From assembly GCA_028355575.1 (NCBI GenBank), contig JAOMSY010000009.1:1-38685 (forward strand): a DNA stretch of 38,685 bases, written 5' to 3'. The DNA comes from Francisellaceae bacterium (lineage in GTDB: Bacteria > Pseudomonadota > Gammaproteobacteria > Francisellales > Francisellaceae). Below the pieces are notes generated by a model, which was not told where the DNA came from, made no database searches, and saw only the letters and a program-made list of their open reading frames with translations. Made by a program: the position numbers and the translations under genes. Shown here piece after piece: positions 34,259 to 38,685 of the stretch. How positions within the stretch are numbered: position 1 is the first letter of the stretch; every line of letters starts with the position of its first letter.

Positions 34259-35208
34259 TTAGGCTTTCAGGAGAGTGCAAATGAGTGAAACTGCAGGTAC
34301 GATTATAAAGCTCCTGATGGCCCTTACTTCACCCAAGGCATGCGTTAAGTACATTGCAGTTGCCGTGGCTTTATTGATCTCCTGGAAATACCTTGAGCCA
34401 GTTATCTCAGAGACTCAAATATCAAAAGAACAACTTTCAATTGTCCTGCTCTTGCTCGGTGTAGGGTGTGGCTCACTTGTAGGGCAGGCAATGTCTTGGG
34501 CAACTGAGTTTCTATGGACACAGTATGCGTCAAAAAAAGAAGCGGCACTTAAAAAAGAAATGGAATTAAAAGAGGCTGAACGTGAGAGAATTGAAAAAGA
34601 AGATAAGGAAAAGTTGCTATTAGCAAAGATTCAAAGTTCATTTGAACATCTACATTTCGAACAAAAAGTCACCTTAAGAAAGTTAACCTTGAAAAATGAA
34701 ACTCTAAATATGTCCGAGTCAAATAACTCAGCGCTAGAAAAAAATGGATACATTCAAAGGTTAGTACATGTTAGGGTTACAGATTACTTGACACAAATTA
34801 ATCCCCTAGTCAGTGATTTCGTTAAAGAACAATGGGCGGCCGAAAAAGAGTTAAAGTTAAAATCGTTCCTAGAATACAACGAATATGCAGAGAAATTGCT
34901 TGAGTTGCTCGAGGAAGATAATCAAGACAGGGATTTTCATGTTGATGAAGATGTTCTGAAAAGCACTTCACGTTGCTCGGAGTGTGTTCGGGGTGAAGAT
35001 GACGATAGAGAAAATAGCAAAGGCTATTGGCTGTGGTTCGAGGACTATCTTTTAGAGGAATTCGAGAAAAAGACTGGGAAAACGTATGTTGATGAAGCTT
35101 TTATATCATTGCAGAGAATTACTGACAATGAAGCCACAGCCTAACAAGCGCATGTTGTCGGACTGGTTTTCCGCTGCGCTCCAAACCAGCCGCAAATGCT
35201 GGTGGGTG
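34259..35208 (+). mobile_element. Solitary integron-type gene cassette
   Basis: The 950-bp unit runs from the cut point G|TTAGGC (core at 34258-34264) to the cut point G|TTAGGT in the attC (35208-35214). It holds a single ORF that begins 22 bases after the left cut point and stops inside the attC left arm, the compact design of integron cassettes. The first 120 bases of the ORF are 46% GC by my count, richer than the surrounding AT-rich genes. No intI gene, attI or second attC was found in the window. It is therefore either a stray insertion at a secondary site or the remnant of a larger array. Confidence 0.85.
34281..35144 (+). CDS. Cassette-borne membrane protein, SieB-like superinfection-exclusion candidate
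   Basis: This 287-residue protein has two TM segments (about 19-38, CVKYIAVAVALLISWKYLEP, and 50-70, LSIVLLLLGVGCGSLVG). A strongly charged Lys/Glu coiled coil follows (about 85-118). Then comes a cytosolic domain with EHLHFEQKVTLRKLTL, the spacing SALEKNGYIQRL, and a C-terminal acidic part with CSECVRG and GYWLWFEDYLLEEF. The N-terminal hairpin plus an 'L-x-x-E-x-K-x-x-L ... L-x-x-x-G-x-I' segment recalls SieB-type superinfection exclusion proteins. This is from memory and not certain; another membrane-bound defence or stress protein is possible. ATG 34281 is chosen over GTG 34275 because AGGAG (34269-34273) is spaced seven bases from it. The stop TAA lies within the attC. Confidence 0.6.
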   Translation: MSETAGTIIKLLMALTSPKACVKYIAVAVALLISWKYLEPVISETQISKEQLSIVLLLLGVGCGSLVGQAMSWATEFLWTQYASKKEAALKKEMELKEAERERIEKEDKEKLLLAKIQSSFEHLHFEQKVTLRKLTLKNETLNMSESNNSALEKNGYIQRLVHVRVTDYLTQINPLVSDFVKEQWAAEKELKLKSFLEYNEYAEKLLELLEEDNQDRDFHVDEDVLKSTSRCSECVRGEDDDRENSKGYWLWFEDYLLEEFEKKTGKTYVDEAFISLQRITDNEATA

Positions 35209-35214
35209 TTAGGT
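35139..35214 (+). repeat. attC recombination site (59-base element)
   Basis: The site is 76 bp. R'' GCCTAAC (35139-35145) matches RYYYAAC and R' GTTAGGT (35208-35214) matches GTTRRRY; the two are complementary at 6 of 7 positions. L'' (35150-35161, GCATGTTGTCGG) pairs with L' (35190-35199, CCGCAAATGC) only if G35154 and T35158 are left out. Those are the extrahelical G and T of integron attC sites. The inner stem is CTGGTTT/AAACCAG around a 13-base variable loop. Confidence 0.92.
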
Positions 35215-35368
35215 GATGATGAATCGCAAAAATAATAAGTCCCAATCAGTTTAGTGCAGGTATAAGTATCCACATATTCCCACTATTTTATTGAATTTGG
35301 CTAAGTTATGGCTATGGTTTATATGTGTAATACAAATTATGTAATGAGACTCGATGGGTGAGCATGTT

Positions 35369-37114
35369 ATGGAAGAAAATAATCCTAAAATATTTTTAGA
35401 ATCAGTAATATTAATCTTTATTTTTGGCGTGATATATGTCGCTTTTTGTGGTGGGCATTATTTAATTTCTCCTGATGAAACGCGGTATGTTGGTATTGCT
35501 TGGGAAATGTATCACAACAACGATTTCATCACCCCTAGACTGTCAGGTTCGCCGTTCTTAGGAAAACCAATACTGTTTTATTGGTGGGATATTTTGGCTT
35601 ATCATATTTTTGGGGTGAATGATTTTGCTTCACGATTTTTCCCCACTTTAATTGGCGCATTTACAAGTACGATGGCGTATGTATACGGTAGAATTGTTTT
35701 CAGCCGTAGAATGGGCCTTTTGATGGGTTTTATGCTTGCTGCATCGCCTATGTTTTATGGGCTAACTAACTATGCGAATATGGATGGTGAAATAGCGGGT
35801 TGGAATGCTTGTTGCCTATTTTCATTTCTAATCGCTGTACACTATTTAAGGCAAGATAAACCTGCGAGTACCTGGTTTTATTTATCATATTTTTTTGCGG
35901 CACTCGCATTTTTAACGAAAGGCTTAATTGGCTTGGTTTTTCCAGGCATGATTATCTTTTTTTGGGTGTTATTGTTAAATGATTGGCGCTTGTTGCTGCG
36001 TATAAGGCTAATCACTGGCTTGATTCTATTTTTAGTTGTTATTACTCCTTGGTTATATTTATGTGAGAAGGCGAACCCTGGATTTTTATATTACTTCTTT
36101 ATATTTAATCAATTCTTTCGTTTTGTTGGTTCTAATTTTAATAACCAGCATTCGTTCTTTTATTTTTGGCCGATTGTTATTGTTGCAACGTTCCCATTTG
36201 TTTTATATATATTGCAAGGATATTGGCATCATATTAGAAACTACAGGGAAAGTCTGAAGGAAAACCGAGATAGCCTATTCATTGCGTTGTGGATGATATT
36301 AGTCACCATATTTTTCTCAATTCCTGGTGGCAAACCACTTGGGCATATTGCACCTGCATTGCCACCGGCAGTTTTATTGTTAGCAATGTATTTTAATCAC
36401 GTTTGGAGTAAGCAGTCAAGTAAAGCAAACCAAATATCAAGTTGGTGTATGCTTGTTATTGCCTTTGTGGTTGGGGCTGCTTTGTTATGTTTGCCTTTCA
36501 TCAGTAACAATAAGCATGCGTTAGAAGCCGTTCCTTATGCGCGATTCATGGGATTAGTGATGGTTGTCTGTTCGGTATTGGTATTCTTATGGTTAAAGAG
36601 GAAAGCAGCGATATCACACATTGTTACAACCTTTTTGGTAATGGGTGTTTTAATGAACATGACGCTTGTAGCTAGTTTGAAAACCTTTAACTTGCAATAC
36701 AACTATCCAATTGCTCAGGTTATTTTGCCATACTTGCAAAAATACCCAAATGCAAAAGTGCTTATGGTTGGCCAATATTACTATGCATTGCCAATGTATT
36801 TAGACCGAAATATCGGTATTGTGTATGATTGGAAAGAGATAAAAGATTCTGATGACGCTGATGGTTGGCCAAGAGAGATTTACGATGGCGTGGAATATAT
36901 TAAAGGCCATAAAGAATCAAAAGAAATGCTTGATTATGCTGAGTTAAAACAAGCCTGGAATCAGAAAAACCAAGTTGTTATTGTTGTGTCACCTATATCA
37001 CCAGGAGAAAGACTAGATCAAGCTTTAGGTGGTTCGTCTGTTAAGCAGATAGGGTTTAACAAGCGAAGAGGTGCGTATATTTATATTAACCAAACAAATG
37101 AAGCAACTCACTGA
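35369..37114 (+). CDS. GT39-family membrane glycosyltransferase (ArnT/FlmK-like)
   Basis: This protein of about 581 residues is a polytopic inner-membrane transferase that uses polyprenyl-phosphate-linked sugars. The first periplasmic loop carries the catalytic acidic pair in YLISPDETRYVGIAWEMY. It continues with FITPRLSGSPFLGKPILFYW, the hallmark of the ArnT/PMT group. About eleven to twelve TM helices follow, then a C-terminal periplasmic domain from about residue 440. In Francisella a relative (FlmK) adds galactosamine to lipid A, so an envelope-modifying role is likely, but the sugar and acceptor are inferred. ATG 35369 has GGTGAG six to eight bases upstream; ATG 35354 is an alternative adding five residues. 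Its 3' end overlaps the convergent gph gene by 29 bp. Confidence 0.85.
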   Translation: MEENNPKIFLESVILIFIFGVIYVAFCGGHYLISPDETRYVGIAWEMYHNNDFITPRLSGSPFLGKPILFYWWDILAYHIFGVNDFASRFFPTLIGAFTSTMAYVYGRIVFSRRMGLLMGFMLAASPMFYGLTNYANMDGEIAGWNACCLFSFLIAVHYLRQDKPASTWFYLSYFFAALAFLTKGLIGLVFPGMIIFFWVLLLNDWRLLLRIRLITGLILFLVVITPWLYLCEKANPGFLYYFFIFNQFFRFVGSNFNNQHSFFYFWPIVIVATFPFVLYILQGYWHHIRNYRESLKENRDSLFIALWMILVTIFFSIPGGKPLGHIAPALPPAVLLLAMYFNHVWSKQSSKANQISSWCMLVIAFVVGAALLCLPFISNNKHALEAVPYARFMGLVMVVCSVLVFLWLKRKAAISHIVTTFLVMGVLMNMTLVASLKTFNLQYNYPIAQVILPYLQKYPNAKVLMVGQYYYALPMYLDRNIGIVYDWKEIKDSDDADGWPREIYDGVEYIKGHKESKEMLDYAELKQAWNQKNQVVIVVSPISPGERLDQALGGSSVKQIGFNKRRGAYIYINQTNEATH

Positions 37115-37763
37115 TATTGTTGATAATTTCATTGGGTTGTGACTGGCTGATTGGTTTGCCATGATTGTAGCCATAGGTAACAGCAACGCTTCTAACGCTT
37201 GCAGATTTTGCTGCGCTTATATCAGATTCTGAGTCACCAACAATAATGGTTTCTAGAGGGGTTGAACCTAATTTTTTCATGGCATAGTACAATGGCTCTG
37301 GGTGAGGTTTGTAGTGAGTTGTTGTATTTCCACCGATGATAAGATCAATGTATTTATTTATACCAGTGTGTTTAACAGTTTCCTTTGCATGTGTTTCTTC
37401 TTTGTTGGTAACAATAGCCATCTTAATGTTTAAGTTATGAAGAGACTTTATGGTTTCAATTACACCAGGAAAAATAGCGGTATATTTGCCCATACAGGTT
37501 GTGTACGCATCTAGCGTATGCTGATATGCATCAGCAAATATTTTATCAACTTCATTCGATGGTAGATCTAAAGAAAGTACCTTTTTGACAGTTGTTGGAA
37601 ATCCTTTGCCGACTATATTTTTCACTGTTTCTTGTTTGACAGGTTCTAGGTGATATATTTTCCGCATTTGATTTAATGCAGCTGTAATATCAGGAATGCT
37701 ATCAATTAAAGTTCCATCTAGGTCAAATAGAACTGTGGTAACTTTACTGCTTTGGTGTGACAT
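37086..37763 (-). CDS. gph: Phosphoglycolate phosphatase (HAD superfamily)
   Basis: This 225-residue soluble HAD hydrolase removes phosphate from 2-phosphoglycolate formed during DNA repair. Motif I is LFDLDGTLIDSIPD near residue 12 (nucleophile and acid/base Asp). The cap domain follows to about residue 90. Motif II is MAIVTNKEE, motif III is the Lys in HYKPHPEPLYYAM, and motif IV is IIVGDSESDISAAKSA. Phosphoglycolate specificity is inferred from overall similarity to Gph; PpaX or another HAD phosphatase is possible. Its ATG shares one base with the dciA stop (TAATG), so the two are coupled. Confidence 0.88.
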   Translation of the reverse strand: MSHQSSKVTTVLFDLDGTLIDSIPDITAALNQMRKIYHLEPVKQETVKNIVGKGFPTTVKKVLSLDLPSNEVDKIFADAYQHTLDAYTTCMGKYTAIFPGVIETIKSLHNLNIKMAIVTNKEETHAKETVKHTGINKYIDLIIGGNTTTHYKPHPEPLYYAMKKLGSTPLETIIVGDSESDISAAKSASVRSVAVTYGYNHGKPISQSQPNEIINNISELLHLFG

Positions 37764-38230
37764 TAAGTTCTCCCATGTTTTCGGATAAAATTTTCTAAAG
37801 CAGAGTTTAAGGCTTTATTGTTTGAAGATTTTTTTAGATGAACGAATTTCTCCGTGTTCATTTTTGTAAGGTATTGGCGTTCCTTTGCTTGTGCTTCAGG
37901 ATGTGGAAGGGTATCAAAACAGAGTTTTAAATTAAGCTCGATTAGGCTGGAAAAAAATATCTGACGTTTTATCTCTACGAGCATGTTAGCCTTTTCAAAT
38001 TTAAATTTAGAATAAACCGCATTGCTTTGAGTATGTAGTAGCAGTCTGCGCTTATTGTAAAAAGCAATTGTGCAAAATTGTAACAATGGATGTTTGCAAT
38101 TTTTTATGGCTTTTTGTGCTTTAATAATGAGGTCAGTATTTTTATATATAGACGCGATCAGAAAATCACTTGATTCGTGTTCTCCAAGAAGGATTTCTTT
38201 AGGCGTGTGGGAGTAAGTTTTCATTGGCAT
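37763..38230 (-). CDS. dciA: DciA/DUF721 family protein (replicative helicase loader-type)
   Basis: This 155-residue protein has the DUF721 layout. An N-terminal KH-like domain (about 1-95) contains a long helix and LLQFCTIAFYNKRRLLLHTQ, then SNAVYSKFKFEKANMLVEIK. A flexible C-terminal tail follows. DciA binds DnaB helicase and is the ancestral loader in bacteria lacking DnaC/DnaI. Support comes from position: a DUF721 gene divergent from secA is the usual arrangement in gammaproteobacteria. The sequence is diverged, so confidence is moderate. ATG 38224 is an alternative start two codons in. It forms an operon with gph. Confidence 0.7.
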   Translation of the reverse strand: MPMKTYSHTPKEILLGEHESSDFLIASIYKNTDLIIKAQKAIKNCKHPLLQFCTIAFYNKRRLLLHTQSNAVYSKFKFEKANMLVEIKRQIFFSSLIELNLKLCFDTLPHPEAQAKERQYLTKMNTEKFVHLKKSSNNKALNSALENFIRKHGRT

Positions 38231-38306
38231 CCATTTAGTTATTTATTAGGTTGACCTATAATGTTTTGTATCTATTTCTATTAATTATAGTAAAACAGGA
38301 ATCTTA

Positions 38307-38685
38307 ATGGTCGCAAGAACAATTCTGAAAAAAGTATTTGGTAGTCGTAATGATAGACTAATAAAGGCGCTGAATAAAAAAGTGGCACAAATCAATGCGC
38401 TAGAACCTGAATTACAAAAGTTTTCTGATGAGCAATTAAAAGCTAAGACTGATGAGTTTAAAAAGAGAATTGCTGATGGTGCTAAATCAAAAGAAATATT
38501 AGTTGAAGCATTTGCAGTTGTAAGAGAGGCAAGTAAACGTTGTCTTGAAATGCGTCATTATGATGTCCAGCTTATTGGTGGCATGATCTTAAATATGGGT
38601 AAAATTTCAGAGATGCGTACAGGCGAGGGTAAAACCTTGGTTGCAACGCTCGCACTCTATCTTAATGCAATAAGCGGCAAAGGTG
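38307..38685 (+). CDS. secA: Preprotein translocase ATPase SecA, N-terminal part (window edge)
   Basis: The open frame begins at ATG 38307, six bases after AGGA (38297-38300), and leaves the window after 126 codons. It starts [20 protein letters not shown] and continues with the SecA landmarks [20 protein letters not shown] and [20 protein letters not shown]. It reaches the first nucleotide-binding fold with Walker [13 protein letters not shown]. SecA drives export of unfolded proteins through SecYEG, the route expected for the chitinase and the other signal-peptide proteins here. The remaining 85% or so lies beyond the window. Confidence 0.97.
   Translation, partial: MVARTILKKVFGSRNDRLIKALNKKVAQINALEPELQKFSDEQLKAKTDEFKKRIADGAKSKEILVEAFAVVREASKRCLEMRHYDVQLIGGMILNMGKISEMRTGEGKTLVATLALYLNAISGKG

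Overview
The window is about 38.7 kb of AT-rich bacterial chromosome, and nearly every gene family in it is typical of Gammaproteobacteria. Three features suggest a relative of Francisella (Francisellaceae or Fastidiosibacteraceae): the compact gltA / sdhCDAB-sucAB TCA block, rpsP-rimM-trmD-rplS followed directly by xerD, and a SucB with two lipoyl domains. That placement comes from remembered gene order and protein architecture, not from a search.

Layout. 1-97 is the 5' end of an IS transposase cut by the window edge. 258-2081 holds two convergent LysR-type regulators whose 3' ends overlap. 2249-5777 is an accessory stretch: a small secreted Lys/Glu-rich protein, a D-2-hydroxyacid dehydrogenase, a GNAT acetyltransferase, a VOC protein and a RecF/OLD-like ATPase. 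5838-10731 carries a modular secreted GH18 chitinase, an M14-type zinc peptidase, a probable prokaryotic pentameric ligand-gated ion channel and a small unknown gene. 10732-11094 has no intact gene, only a possible decayed reading frame, and is followed by tRNA-Lys(UUU). 11231-16524 carries an isolated trpD homologue, a GlpT-type transporter and uvrA. 16817-20118 is a two-component system whose kinase and regulator genes are separated by a divergently oriented 12-TM membrane protein gene. 20327-23129 is the rpsP-rimM-trmD-rplS-xerD operon. 23174-32438 is the TCA block: sdhCDAB-sucAB on the minus strand and gltA on the plus strand, divergent from a shared 256-bp control region. 32535-34163 is dnaX. 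35369-38685 holds a GT39-family (ArnT/FlmK-like) membrane glycosyltransferase, gph, dciA and the 5' end of secA.

The most unusual feature lies between dnaX and the glycosyltransferase. Positions 34259-35208 form one integron-type gene cassette: a GTTAGGC core, a 16-base leader with a good Shine-Dalgarno, one ORF, and a 76-bp attC whose arms fold with the two expected extrahelical bases. No integron integrase and no second attC were seen. The ORF encodes a membrane protein (two TM segments, a charged coiled coil, a cytosolic domain) that resembles SieB-type superinfection-exclusion proteins. A phage-defence role is therefore plausible but unproven.

Other items worth a second look are inverted repeats at the lysR and chitinase starts, a terminator hairpin that encodes the end of XerD, an A10 slippery run in dnaX, and an AUGUAA start-stop element just ahead of sdhC.
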